From CALXXL01 sp034926605 (GTDB lineage Bacteria; Verrucomicrobiota; Lentisphaeria; Victivallales; Victivallaceae), in assembly GCA_034926605.1 (NCBI GenBank), contig JAYFQV010000011.1, positions 24,834 through 88,833 of the forward strand: a stretch of 64,000 nt of DNA, given 5' to 3'. Below the pieces are notes generated by a model, which was not told the origin of the DNA, searched no databases, and saw only the letters and a program-made list of their open reading frames with translations. How positions within the stretch are numbered: the first letter of the stretch is position 1; each line of letters starts with the position of its first letter. A program made the position numbers and the translations under genes. This document shows, one piece after another, positions 7,612 through 16,305 of the stretch.

Positions 7612-9480
7612 TTACAGAATAGACGAAGCCGTCTGCACGCCGCGCGTCCAGATCGGAACGTCGGCGCCTTCGACGCCGGGTTTTTCTTCGAGCTCTTCGA
7701 TCGATGCCAGTTTGTTGGCGGCGTACTCTAGCAGGCGGCGTTCCAGTTCGCGCCAGCGGGCGATCTGTCCGGCGTTGCGGATCTGAATCACCTCGAAGCC
7801 GAACGGCTTGAAGGTGGAGTTCCACACGCTGCGGAAAGACTCGGACACACGTTCGTAGGTTTCCACAATACCAGGGATGTCGGCGGCGAGCGCGGCCACC
7901 GCCGGGCGGTCGCCGGCAAGATAGCACGAGACCAGCTTGCCGCGGAATTCGAGTTTTTTGATCAGCGCCTCGGCGATCAGGCACGGATGGTTCAAGTCGG
8001 CGCAGCCGTCGCCGTCGCGTTTGGCGGCGAGCCCGGCGATGATGGCGCGGCAGGCGGCAATCATGCGCTGCTCGAAGCCGGGCTGAAGCACTTGGTAACA
8101 GTTATAACCGATGCCGAGCAGCGGGTCGTCCCAGAACAGCCGGTAGGCCGGGACCGCCGACCAGTCGGGGAACTTGTCGCCGTGCAGATCGAGCGAACCG
8201 GCCAGTACGTGGGCGGCGTAGTCTCCCTGAGAGATGGCGGCGAAACGGGCGGCGGCGGCATTTTCGTCGGCTTCGCCGGAATAGGCGAGCTCGGCGGCGA
8301 AGGCGAGGCCGGCCATCGAGGAGTCCCAGGCGCAGAACGCACCGTCGTCGCCCCACATTGTGAAGAACACATCCTTCACACCGGTGTCGCGGCAGGCTTT
8401 GAGGCCGGGAGTGACGGTGTTTTTGGTTTGGACGTGGTCGTACCAGAATTTGCTCCAGGTCCACACGCCGGAGCCCAGCGCCACCGGGCGGTTTAGCTGC
8501 TGGTGCAGCTTGATGAAATCGCGGTAGAAATCGTAGTCCCCGTGGTAGTAATCCCAGTAGACCAGTTCGACGTTTTCCGGGATTTTTGCGCGTACTTCCG
8601 CCGGAATGTTGGACTCGAGATCGTAATACTCCTGATTGGAGTTGCCGAGCCGGAAGTACATGTCGCTCCAGATCATCGGTGCAAGACCGCGAGCCTTGCA
8701 GAGGTCGTTGACCCGGCCGAGGTGGCGGTTGAAAAGTTCAAAACCGTTGACGTATCCGTATTTGTCCAGGAATCTGCCGCGGCCGAGGTCGTGGGTTTCG
8801 TCCATGCCGATATGGATGCGGCGGCTGCGGAACGCCTTGCCCCAGAAGTCGAGCATCTTTTCGATCAGTTTGTAGGTGGCGTCCTCCCCGACGTTCATCA
8901 CGCGAGCGGTGTCGGTCACGCCGCGATAGGCGGCGCCCCATTTGATGATCTGCTCCATATGTCCGAGAGTCTGGATGCAGGCGATCATTTCAATGCCGAG
9001 CCCGGCCGCGTAGTCGTCGATCTCGCGCAGTTCTTCCATGGTGTAGGCGCCGCGCAGGTAGCCGAAGTAGGGTTCGTCCGGCAGTTTGTAGGTGTCCTCG
9101 CAATAGAGCATCGCCATGTTGTAGCCGTAGAGCGCCAGCTGGCGGAGCCATTTCTTGAAGTGAGCCACCGTCATTACGCCGTTCCGGGAGGCGTCCAGCA
9201 TGATGCCGTAGGTTTCGAAGGTGGTTTCGGAGTCGCCGGAAAGTCCGGCCAGAGCGGTGCCGACGCCGCGCGCGGCGGCGGTGAGAGAGCCGTATTCAAC
9301 GGTTATCTTCCGGCCGTCGTTCCTGACATTGGACACGCCGGTTCGTCCGGCAGGCACGAATGCCAGTTCCACGCCGTCTCCGCCTTCGCAGAGCGGATAT
9401 TCCGCAGCGAGGATTTCCAGCATCGCGGCCACCTCGGGCGCAACCTCACTGCGCTTCCAGCACAATTTCAGTTCAGACAT
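7612..9480 (-). CDS. Cytoplasmic GH20-like beta-N-acetylhexosaminidase
   Basis: A 622-residue protein without a signal peptide, so probably intracellular. The barrel begins near residue 90, and the family catalytic pair is in HIGMDE (D227-E228). The C-terminal 200 residues are mostly helical. It resembles the compact cytoplasmic GH20 group more than the two secreted paralogues at the left. It probably cleaves N-acetylhexosamine from imported oligosaccharides. Its ATG overlaps the stop of the HAD phosphatase gene by one base (TAATG), so the two are translationally coupled. Substrate is not determined by the sequence. Confidence 0.75.
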   Translation of the reverse strand: MSELKLCWKRSEVAPEVAAMLEILAAEYPLCEGGDGVELAFVPAGRTGVSNVRNDGRKITVEYGSLTAAARGVGTALAGLSGDSETTFETYGIMLDASRNGVMTVAHFKKWLRQLALYGYNMAMLYCEDTYKLPDEPYFGYLRGAYTMEELREIDDYAAGLGIEMIACIQTLGHMEQIIKWGAAYRGVTDTARVMNVGEDATYKLIEKMLDFWGKAFRSRRIHIGMDETHDLGRGRFLDKYGYVNGFELFNRHLGRVNDLCKARGLAPMIWSDMYFRLGNSNQEYYDLESNIPAEVRAKIPENVELVYWDYYHGDYDFYRDFIKLHQQLNRPVALGSGVWTWSKFWYDHVQTKNTVTPGLKACRDTGVKDVFFTMWGDDGAFCAWDSSMAGLAFAAELAYSGEADENAAAARFAAISQGDYAAHVLAGSLDLHGDKFPDWSAVPAYRLFWDDPLLGIGYNCYQVLQPGFEQRMIAACRAIIAGLAAKRDGDGCADLNHPCLIAEALIKKLEFRGKLVSCYLAGDRPAVAALAADIPGIVETYERVSESFRSVWNSTFKPFGFEVIQIRNAGQIARWRELERRLLEYAANKLASIEELEEKPGVEGADVPIWTRGVQTASSIL

Positions 9481-10148
9481 TATTCATCTCCTTTGAAGTT
9501 CATGATCTGCCAGTTTTTCTGTGCGGCCAGTTCGCGCAGCTCCGGGCTGGGATTGGTTGCGAACGGATGTCCCACATAATCCAGGACGAAACGGTCGTAC
9601 ATGCTGTCGCCGAAGTAGGCCAGCTCGTCCGGCGGAATCCTGACCGCCCTGGCGAAGCCGCCGAGCAGTTCAACTTTGCCGGGGCCTCCGGCGTATGGCT
9701 CGAGATATGCGCCGGTGAACTTGCCGTCGGCGATTTCGAGTTCGGTTCCGATAAGGAGATCGGCCTTGAAATACTCCGCCACCGGCCCGGCCAGCACCGA
9801 GTTGGTGGAGGTGAGTATCCCAACGCGGCCGCCGTCCTCCTGTATTTCCTCGATGAAGCCTTTTGCCTTCAAATAGACCTTGGGCAGCACCATCTCCATG
9901 AAGTGTTCGCGGGCCAGTGTCCTCATTTCGGCCGGGGTTTTTCCGGTGAACTCGGCGTACTGGAACTTTGCGAATTCCTTCTGGTCCAGCCTGCCCAGAC
10001 GGTAGTCCTCGAAAAAGCGGTCGGCGATGGCTGCCGAATCGGCTGGCCCCAGGCCGTGTGCGGCAACAAAGTGTTTCCACGAGACGTCGCAGTCGTTATC
10101 GATCAGCGTATGGTCCATGTCGAACCAGTAAAATTTGATTCCGTTCAC
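9480..10148 (-). CDS. HAD-superfamily phosphatase (subfamily IB, SerB-like)
   Basis: A 222-residue haloacid-dehalogenase-type hydrolase. The nucleophile and general acid Asp pair is FDMDHTL (D10, D12), motif II is the Thr/Ser in GILTSTN, and motif IV is FGDSMYD. Such enzymes dephosphorylate small phosphometabolites. It starts with GTG at 10148: the upstream ATG frame stops after five codons, whereas GGAGGA is correctly spaced from the GTG. Being first in an operon with a GH20-like glycosidase, it may act on a sugar phosphate, which is inference. Confidence 0.75.
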   Translation of the reverse strand: MNGIKFYWFDMDHTLIDNDCDVSWKHFVAAHGLGPADSAAIADRFFEDYRLGRLDQKEFAKFQYAEFTGKTPAEMRTLAREHFMEMVLPKVYLKAKGFIEEIQEDGGRVGILTSTNSVLAGPVAEYFKADLLIGTELEIADGKFTGAYLEPYAGGPGKVELLGGFARAVRIPPDELAYFGDSMYDRFVLDYVGHPFATNPSPELRELAAQKNWQIMNFKGDE

Positions 10149-10173
10149 TTGGCTTCCTCCATTAAATTAAAAT

Positions 10174-10207
10174 ACAATACGCCGGAAAACCGGATTTTCA
10201 AATCCGG
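10174..10207 (-). promoter_or_regulatory. Putative promoter and palindromic operator of the HAD/GH20 operon
   Basis: On the minus strand TTGAAA (10196-10201) is 16 bases from TATTGT (10174-10179). A near-perfect palindrome at 10190-10207 (CCGGATT arms around a four-base centre) covers the -35 box, as a repressor site would. Confidence 0.4.
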
Positions 10208-10306
10208 ATAACAAACTTTCCGGCGACGTTGCGGCGAACCGTCCGCCGCCGCCTATGATTAATTGTCGGAAGCGTAACTTTTTTTGTATATTTTAAAGAG
10301 CGCCAT

Positions 10307-10334
10307 TTGCATAATTGGACGAACAGGTTAAATT
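10307..10334 (+). promoter_or_regulatory. Putative promoter of the GH36 operon
   Basis: TTGCAT (10307-10312), 16-base spacer, TAAATT (10329-10334), followed by a CAGGAG ribosome binding site at 10351-10356 and the ATG at 10365. A moderate match only. Confidence 0.35.
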
Positions 10335-10364
10335 ACGTTGCAATTTTTAACAGGAGAACCGATC

Positions 10365-11996
10365 ATGTCCACATTCACCTGGCGTAACGCTGCCGACTGC
10401 CATCGCCGTTTTCTCGACGTGAATCTTCCGCCCACCGCCGGGTTCATATATTGCTCGAACAACAACATGGTTCCTTCTTTTCAGGGCAGCAATACCGGCT
10501 CGATTTTCGGCTACGACTCCTATCGTTCAAGCCAGGACGTGATCGTGGTCGGCGACGAGGCGTCCGGACAGTACATATTGGCCGGCGCGGTGACCGCGCA
10601 CCGCAGTTTGACTTTCCTCACCGCCGTCCGCCGCGGCAGGCTGATCGGTATCGAGATGTTCCAGCCGGATATAAAACCCGGTATGGAGCCGGAAAGAGTG
10701 GTGATTCTGGAAGGTTCCGACTATCGCGAATTGCTGGTGGAATACGCCGGTATCGCCGCGAAGGAGATGCATGCCCGCAAGGCTGATGTTTCCGAAAACC
10801 TTTGCGGCTACTGCTCATGGTATTATTACTACGCCGGAGTCACCGAGGACAACCTGATGGAAAACCTGCGCGCGCTTTCCGGGAAGCGCGACAGCTTCCC
10901 CGCCCGGGTGGTGCAGATCGACGACGGCTATCAGACGTTCCAGGGCGACTGGCTCGACCAGCGCGACGCCTGGCCCACTCCGCTTTCCGAGATCGCCGCC
11001 CGGATATCCGCCGCCGGTTTCGTTCCGGGTATCTGGACGATGCCGTTGCTGGCGTCCACCGCCAGCCGGGTTTTCCGCGACCATCGCGACTGGTTCGTCA
11101 AGCGTTCCGACGGCGAGCCTTTCATCTTTCCGGGCTGGAGCCCGCCTCCGGATCACGAGTGGGTGTGCCTCGACGCCACCCAACCGGCGGTCAAAGATCA
11201 TCTGCACCATGTTTTCTCCACTTTCCGCAAGTGGGGTTTCAAGTATTTCAAGATGGACGGTCTCGGGTTCTGCATGCCGGAAGGCCGGCGGTTCGACGCT
11301 GTCGCCACCGGGGTCTCCGCATATCGCGAGGGGCTTATGGCGGTGCGCGAGGCCGCGCCGGACGCGTTTCTGCTGGGCTGCGGCGCGCCGTTCATGCCGT
11401 CCACCGGCATTATCGACGGTTGCCGGGTGTCTCAGGACACCGCCGCGCGCTGGGATACCTCGGCGTGGCACCGGGAATATCATAAATTACCGCTCAACGC
11501 CGAGGAATGTGCCGCGTCGATCGACATTCGCGGCGCGTATCACACCACCGTCGGCAACTGGTGGATGTTCGACCGCTGGTTCCGTGCGGACCCGGACGTG
11601 GTCATCGCCCGCCAGGACCGCGCCGAGCAGACCATCGGCGAGTCCCGCGTCTCCTGCACCGCCGGAATTCTTACCGGCGTGGCAATCACCAGCGACAACC
11701 TCGGTACCATCGCCGAAGACCGTCTGGCATTGCTTGCACGTGCCGCGAAACTGCGGCTGCACAGCCCGAGACCGGAGCTCTGGGTTTCCGGCGGCTGGCC
11801 GCTTGCCTTTACCGGTACTCTGGACGGGCGCAAGGCGGCCTGTCTGGTCAATGACACCGAAGAAACCGTAACCTACGACCTTGCCGCCCTCGGCCTGGGG
11901 GACGACTGCGAAGAACTGCTGCATCCGCTGGGGCGGGTGGGCGGTTCGCTTACGCTGCCGCCGCATGACGCGGCGGTGGCGGCCGAGAGGAAATGA
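10365..11996 (+). CDS. GH36-like (clan GH-D) alpha-galactosidase family protein
   Basis: A 543-residue glycoside hydrolase without a signal peptide. The clan GH-D barrel is recognisable from QIDDGYQ, GIWTMP, and the nucleophile region YFKMDG (D298); the acid/base is probably D358 in RVSQDTAARW. The family hydrolyses alpha-galactosides such as melibiose or raffinose, though members also act on other alpha-linked sugars. It is shorter than classical 700-residue GH36 enzymes. The ATG at 10365 is chosen over an upstream TTG because of CAGGAG. Only five bases separate it from the SAH-hydrolase-like gene, so both are probably in one transcript. Confidence 0.75.
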   Translation: MSTFTWRNAADCHRRFLDVNLPPTAGFIYCSNNNMVPSFQGSNTGSIFGYDSYRSSQDVIVVGDEASGQYILAGAVTAHRSLTFLTAVRRGRLIGIEMFQPDIKPGMEPERVVILEGSDYRELLVEYAGIAAKEMHARKADVSENLCGYCSWYYYYAGVTEDNLMENLRALSGKRDSFPARVVQIDDGYQTFQGDWLDQRDAWPTPLSEIAARISAAGFVPGIWTMPLLASTASRVFRDHRDWFVKRSDGEPFIFPGWSPPPDHEWVCLDATQPAVKDHLHHVFSTFRKWGFKYFKMDGLGFCMPEGRRFDAVATGVSAYREGLMAVREAAPDAFLLGCGAPFMPSTGIIDGCRVSQDTAARWDTSAWHREYHKLPLNAEECAASIDIRGAYHTTVGNWWMFDRWFRADPDVVIARQDRAEQTIGESRVSCTAGILTGVAITSDNLGTIAEDRLALLARAAKLRLHSPRPELWVSGGWPLAFTGTLDGRKAACLVNDTEETVTYDLAALGLGDDCEELLHPLGRVGGSLTLPPHDAAVAAERK

Positions 11997-12001
11997 GTTG
12001 A

Positions 12002-13042
12002 ATGTTTGAAAATGAGATAGCCTGTTATTCCCGGAACGAGTATCCGTCGCTGGCGGCCCAGTTCGACGACTGGGGCCGCTCCATGCCGTTCAAGGGAGTA
12101 AGGGTGCTTGACGCCACGCCGGTTTTCCGCAATACGCTGGCAAAACATCGCGCATTGATAGCCGGCGGGGCGGAGCTTACCGTGGGCGTCACCCGCGGCA
12201 TCATGTACGACCGCGAGGTCGCAGAGATACTGCGGGTCGCCGGGATTCGGGTGGCTGAGAATTTGAAGAACGGCGATTTCGACCTGGTTCTGGACTGCGC
12301 CGGGCTGCATGCCGGCAACCGTGCAAAATATGGCTATGTCGAGCTGACCCGGTCGGGGCTGCATCGTTACGGGCGCTGCCCGTCACCGGTGGTCTCGGCC
12401 GACAGCGGCCGGATCAAGCTGCTCGAAACCTGTCTCGGCACCGGCGACGGATTCATCCGGGCCATGCGACAGCTTGGCCACGCCGACTTCACCGGCCGCA
12501 AACTGGTGGTGTTCGGTTGCGGGAAAGTCGGACGCGGCGTTGCGATGTATGCGGCCAAGGCCGGGGCGGACGTAACGGTGGTTGACGATATTTCGAGAGT
12601 CGCCCCGCCCGACGGCTGTTCCATCGTGGACATGAACGACTCCGCCGCAATCGAGCGTGTGACGGGCGGCGCCTGGTGCGTTGTCTCCGCAACCGGCATC
12701 AAAGGCGCCTGGAGCGGGCGGTTCGAACTTTCCAGCTTGCTGGCCTCCTCCGCATTGATCGCCAATATGGGCGTGGAGGATGAATTTGGGCCGGAGGTTC
12801 CGGCGGCCAGGGTGCTCAATCGCAAGAAGCCGCTGAATTTCATTCTGGCGGAACCGACCCGTCTGAAATACCTTGAAGCGACAATGGCACTGGACAACGC
12901 CTTGGCGCTGGCGCTGCTCGGCGGCGGTTTTGCGCCCAGTGTCAACCTGCCGCCGGAGACGATTGAGCAGCAAATTATGAACTTGACTTTCTCCGACGGT
13001 GTGATCGGAGACGAAATAACGGAGATGAAGCTTTATGAATGA
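12002..13042 (+). CDS. S-adenosylhomocysteine-hydrolase-like NAD-binding protein (divergent, short)
   Basis: A 346-residue protein, against about 430 for true AdoHcy hydrolase (AhcY). The glycine-rich NAD site is clear in VVFGCGKVGRG, and the region YVELTRSGLHRY corresponds to the AhcY substrate segment containing the conserved Glu. The AhcY motif that carries the catalytic Lys and Asp is altered (here ADSGRIKLLE), the LDDGG motif reads LDCAG, and the C-terminal extension with KPDHYRY is missing. It may hydrolyse a related thioether nucleoside or have lost hydrolase activity. It is followed, with an eight-base overlap, by an SAH/MTA-type deaminase, which suggests S-inosylhomocysteine as a possible substrate. 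That last step is inference. Confidence 0.65.
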   Translation: MFENEIACYSRNEYPSLAAQFDDWGRSMPFKGVRVLDATPVFRNTLAKHRALIAGGAELTVGVTRGIMYDREVAEILRVAGIRVAENLKNGDFDLVLDCAGLHAGNRAKYGYVELTRSGLHRYGRCPSPVVSADSGRIKLLETCLGTGDGFIRAMRQLGHADFTGRKLVVFGCGKVGRGVAMYAAKAGADVTVVDDISRVAPPDGCSIVDMNDSAAIERVTGGAWCVVSATGIKGAWSGRFELSSLLASSALIANMGVEDEFGPEVPAARVLNRKKPLNFILAEPTRLKYLEATMALDNALALALLGGGFAPSVNLPPETIEQQIMNLTFSDGVIGDEITEMKLYE

Positions 13043-14294
13043 AATTCTTATCCGGAACGTGCAGCATCAGGGCGCGGCCACCGACGTGCTGATCCGGGGC
13101 AACCGTATTGCCCGCATCGCTCCCGCCCAGACGCCGCCTCCCGGAGCCGAGATCATCGACGGTACGGGCAAGGCGATCCTGCCGCCGTTCTACAATACCC
13201 ATAATCATGCCGCCATGACGCTGTTGCGCGGTTATGCCGACGACATGGAGCTGTTCACCTGGCTGTCAAAATATATCTGGCCGGTGGAGGCGAAGCTGAC
13301 CGACGAGGACGTTTACGCCGGAACCCGGCTGGCCATCCTCGAAATGATAAAGTCCGGCACCGTGTTTTTCAACGATATGTACTGGCGGCAACTGGCCACC
13401 GTGCGCGCCGCCGAGGACATGAACATTCGCGCGGCGGTCGGCATCATGTTTCTGGAAAGCGCTTCCGGCGAACTGGCCGACGAAAACAAGCGCAGCAATG
13501 CCGAACTGGACGAATCGCGCGGCGATTTTTCATCGCGAATAACCGTTACGCTGTCGCCCCACGCGATCTATACTGTTTCCGAGAAAGGCCTGCGCTCCGC
13601 CGCCGAGCGCTCGGCAGCCGAGAATATGATTCTGCATATCCATGTGGCCGAAACCGAGAAAGAGGCTGCCGACTGCCGTGCCGCGCACCAGGGACTCTCT
13701 CCGGTGGCTTACCTCGACAGCCTCGGGGCGGTCAGCGAACGGATGGTGGCTGCTCACAGCGTGTGGCTGGACGAGCGCGACTTCGAGATCATGGCCGCCA
13801 GACGGGCGGTGCTCAGCCACATGCCATGTTCCAATCTCAAACTCAATTCAGGCCGTTTCCACTCGGCGTTGGCCTGGAAACACGGATGCCGCATAACCAT
13901 CGGCACCGACGGCTGCGCCTCGAACAACAATCTGTCGATGTTCGACGAACTCAAGTTCGCCACGCTTTTGGCCAAGCAGGACGCCGCCAGCCCGGAAGCG
14001 ATTCCGGCGGCGCGGATGTACCATTTCGCCACGCAAGGCGGCGCGGAGGCGTTCGGGATCGATGCGGGGATCATCGCCGAAGGCAAACTGGCCGACGCGA
14101 TACTGGTGGATCTCAACAATTCCCTGCTTTGCTGCGGCGATCTGGTTTCGGACATGGTTTACAGCGCCGATTCTTCGTGCGTTGACACCGTGATCTGTGA
14201 CGGCAAGGTGCTTATGCGGGGTCATCATGTTGATAAGGAGGATGAAATTGTGGCGGCCGCCCGCGCGTGCTGCCGCCGGTTGACCGGCAGATAA
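13035..14294 (+). CDS. mtaD: Amidohydrolase of the S-adenosylhomocysteine / 5'-methylthioadenosine deaminase type
   Basis: A 419-residue member of the TrzA/AtzB/MtaD amidohydrolase group. Metal ligands are visible: H56 and H58 in THNHAAMT, H203 in HIHVAETE, H241 in AAHSVWL and D292 in IGTDGCAS. Family members deaminate adenosine-type ligands such as SAH, MTA or 5'-deoxyadenosine to the inosine form; some act on other amino-purines or pyrimidines. The ATG lies inside the end of the SAH-hydrolase-like gene (eight-base overlap), so the pair is coupled and probably acts on the same metabolite. The symbol is given for the family; the preferred substrate is uncertain. Confidence 0.75.
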   Translation: MNEILIRNVQHQGAATDVLIRGNRIARIAPAQTPPPGAEIIDGTGKAILPPFYNTHNHAAMTLLRGYADDMELFTWLSKYIWPVEAKLTDEDVYAGTRLAILEMIKSGTVFFNDMYWRQLATVRAAEDMNIRAAVGIMFLESASGELADENKRSNAELDESRGDFSSRITVTLSPHAIYTVSEKGLRSAAERSAAENMILHIHVAETEKEAADCRAAHQGLSPVAYLDSLGAVSERMVAAHSVWLDERDFEIMAARRAVLSHMPCSNLKLNSGRFHSALAWKHGCRITIGTDGCASNNNLSMFDELKFATLLAKQDAASPEAIPAARMYHFATQGGAEAFGIDAGIIAEGKLADAILVDLNNSLLCCGDLVSDMVYSADSSCVDTVICDGKVLMRGHHVDKEDEIVAAARACCRRLTGR

Positions 14295-14347
14295 ACTTGT
14301 TTGATTGCCTTTGAATCACTAAAATAATCGCAACCAAGGAGCTAGTT

Positions 14348-14590
14348 ATGGGTGATTACGACGATTTCGATGAAAATATGTTCGAAGACGAGGACAATTT
14401 GTACGAGGATGAACTCCTCGGTGAGGATGGCCTCGACGACGATGACGACTATGACGACTATGACGACGATGACGACGGCGGCGGCGAATACGACGACGAT
14501 TACGGCAACGATGACGAAAGCGGCATCGATTTTCTCGGCATGGTTCAGGACGACGAGGGCAACTGGGTTTACCCCGAAGACCTCGATTGA
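14348..14590 (+). CDS. Extremely acidic Asp/Glu-rich small protein
   Basis: An 80-residue protein made largely of Asp, Glu, Tyr and Gly, with Asp runs at about residues 30-43 and a more ordinary C-terminal tail (GIDFLGMVQDDEGNWVYPEDLD). AAGGAG precedes the ATG at proper distance and the frame is bounded by a clean stop, so it looks translated. There is no signal peptide or cysteine. Possible roles include a cation-binding or DNA-mimic protein, but nothing in the sequence decides. It follows the deaminase gene by 53 bases. Confidence 0.65.
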   Translation: MGDYDDFDENMFEDEDNLYEDELLGEDGLDDDDDYDDYDDDDDGGGEYDDDYGNDDESGIDFLGMVQDDEGNWVYPEDLD

Positions 14591-14601
14591 TTCGTCTTTA
14601 T

Positions 14602-14625
14602 CCGCCCGGCTGTCCGGCCGGGCGG
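14602..14625. terminator. GC-rich hairpin between convergent genes
   Basis: A nine-pair stem, CCGCCCGGC (14602-14610) with GCCGGGCGG (14617-14625), and a six-base loop. It lies between the acidic-protein gene and the convergent methyltransferase gene. It lacks a T tract, so termination is plausible rather than certain. Confidence 0.45.
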
Positions 14626-14628
14626 CGG

Positions 14629-16305
14629 TCATCTTCCGGCGGCCAGACTGCGGGTGATGAACGCCCGGTCGTCCGGAGCCAGGCCGAAAATTTCCATGAC
14701 GATATCCTCAATCTCTTGGCGGGACGCCGTTTCCGCCAGCGCCGTCAGCCTGCGGTTCTGCTCCTCCGTCAATGCGGGGAAAGGCAGCATACACAGTGTG
14801 CTTTTCAACACTTTGACCTGGCCTGACAATTTCAGGTGGAGCCAGGAGAACAGGCCGCTGTTCAGAAGCGCCATCGCCGATTTTACCGAATATCCCGGCA
14901 GTTTGGGAATAAGTATGTTCGCACTGTTCAAAAACAGGCGGCTCTCGTTGTCGCAGGCGAAGACCGGGCGATTGGAGATGAACTTGTAAACCAGCTTTTC
15001 CGGTGCGCGGTATATCGCCTCCGGCGCGGTCTGCTGGAAATTTTCCGGGTCGAAACGCAGAAACTTTGAAGGCGTCAGCAGCTTGAACGGCTGTATTTCC
15101 CGGCCGGTCAGCACCGGCTCGTCGCCGGGCAGGGGGGTGGTGCGCACCTTCGAACGGTTGTCGCCGGTAACGATACCCAAAGCCCACACGCTGTCCGCCA
15201 AATTATATTTGCCTTTACGTCGGATTTTTTCAATCAGTTCGGCGTCACGTGCGGACCAGCGGCGGATGACCCGCAGCGGATCGTTGCGGGAAATGTCGGC
15301 GCTGAATATCTCCAACCTGCCGCCGGAGGCGAATTCGAAGTCTGCGCATGGCGGCTTTTTTGCAAGGTTGACGCTGACGAAACGCGAGGTCACGCCGGTG
15401 AAACTGCCGGGGCAGACTGCGATTTTTTCCAGCGCCGTGGAGTTAAGCATGAAGTTGCGCAGTTTCCAGTGGCGCGCCACGTCCAGCACCGACTGCGGCA
15501 GCAGAAACCGCAACGCTCCGCCGGGTTTAAGCAGTGCAAACGAACGGAACATGAAGGCCGAGAAGCTTTCGCCGCGCTTGCCGGCCGCGCCCCATGGCGG
15601 GTTGGCCGCCACGCAATCGAACCCGCCGGGCGGGGTTTCCGGGCTTTTGCCGTTAAGAAAATCAAGCTCGAATATCTGTGGTATGAACTCCCGGTCTGGA
15701 AACTTGAGCAGCAGATTGGTGCGTGCCGCGAGCACCGCCAGCGGGTCTATGTCCACCCCGAACAGCTGTTCGGGAGTTTCCGCCGGAGCGGCGCAGAGAA
15801 TCGCCGCCGACCCGCACCCCGGCTCGAACAGCGTCTGTCCCAGCGAGAAATCCAAACCTTCCAGCAGCGCCACCGCCCACGGCTTCGGGGTGAAGTAGGA
15901 GCCGTAGACGTTTTTTTCGCCTTCGGTTTTGAGGCATTGCAGAACCAGGCCGGGCAGATCGTATTCGTTCTCCGGAATGTCAAGTTCAATTACTTCCGGA
16001 ATCAGCGGGCGGGCATAGGGCGCCAGCGCGGCTTCGGCGTGCGGCGGCATGCCGTCGAAACGGCGGCGCAGCATATTAATACATAAGGAATAGACAATAC
16101 CGTCAGGCGGACAATTTTCCCGCACCGCCCACTCCGCCAGTTCCAGCAGAAAATCGCAGTTGCCGCGATCGGCCAGATATTCAACCGGCACGATACGCCG
16201 TTCGGAGTGGGTTTTGTTGGCCCGGCTGCGAAGGCGCGTGGCGGAGTCTGCCACCCGCAGACGCCGCCAGTTGCGCCTTGTGGATTCGGAAACGTGCGAC
16301 GCCAT
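14629..16305 (-). CDS. N6-adenine DNA methyltransferase, Eco57I/TaqI-like, apparently orphan
   Basis: A 558-residue class I methyltransferase. The SAM-binding motif I is FEPGCGSAA (160-168), the acidic motif is GVDIDPLA, and the catalytic amino-methylase motif is NPPW (235-238). The C-terminal half, from LTGREIQPF to NSANILIP, matches the TaqI-like specificity domain, so it likely methylates adenine in a defined DNA site. The N-terminal 130 residues are helical. No restriction endonuclease or specificity subunit is adjacent; a bifunctional IIG enzyme would be longer and carry an N-terminal nuclease motif, which I do not see. The ATG overlaps the stop of the iron-sulfur flavoprotein gene by one base. 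Confidence 0.8.
   Translation of the reverse strand: MASHVSESTRRNWRRLRVADSATRLRSRANKTHSERRIVPVEYLADRGNCDFLLELAEWAVRENCPPDGIVYSLCINMLRRRFDGMPPHAEAALAPYARPLIPEVIELDIPENEYDLPGLVLQCLKTEGEKNVYGSYFTPKPWAVALLEGLDFSLGQTLFEPGCGSAAILCAAPAETPEQLFGVDIDPLAVLAARTNLLLKFPDREFIPQIFELDFLNGKSPETPPGGFDCVAANPPWGAAGKRGESFSAFMFRSFALLKPGGALRFLLPQSVLDVARHWKLRNFMLNSTALEKIAVCPGSFTGVTSRFVSVNLAKKPPCADFEFASGGRLEIFSADISRNDPLRVIRRWSARDAELIEKIRRKGKYNLADSVWALGIVTGDNRSKVRTTPLPGDEPVLTGREIQPFKLLTPSKFLRFDPENFQQTAPEAIYRAPEKLVYKFISNRPVFACDNESRLFLNSANILIPKLPGYSVKSAMALLNSGLFSWLHLKLSGQVKVLKSTLCMLPFPALTEEQNRRLTALAETASRQEIEDIVMEIFGLAPDDRAFITRSLAAGR

Noticed and set aside
12002..13042. Canonical S-adenosylhomocysteine hydrolase (ahcY)
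   Set aside because: Too short, with altered catalytic motifs and no C-terminal extension; kept as AhcY-like only.
14396..14510. Microsatellite-like GAC/GAT repeat
   Set aside because: It is explained by Asp/Glu codons of a gene with a good ribosome site and clean stop; codons vary, so it is not a pure DNA repeat.
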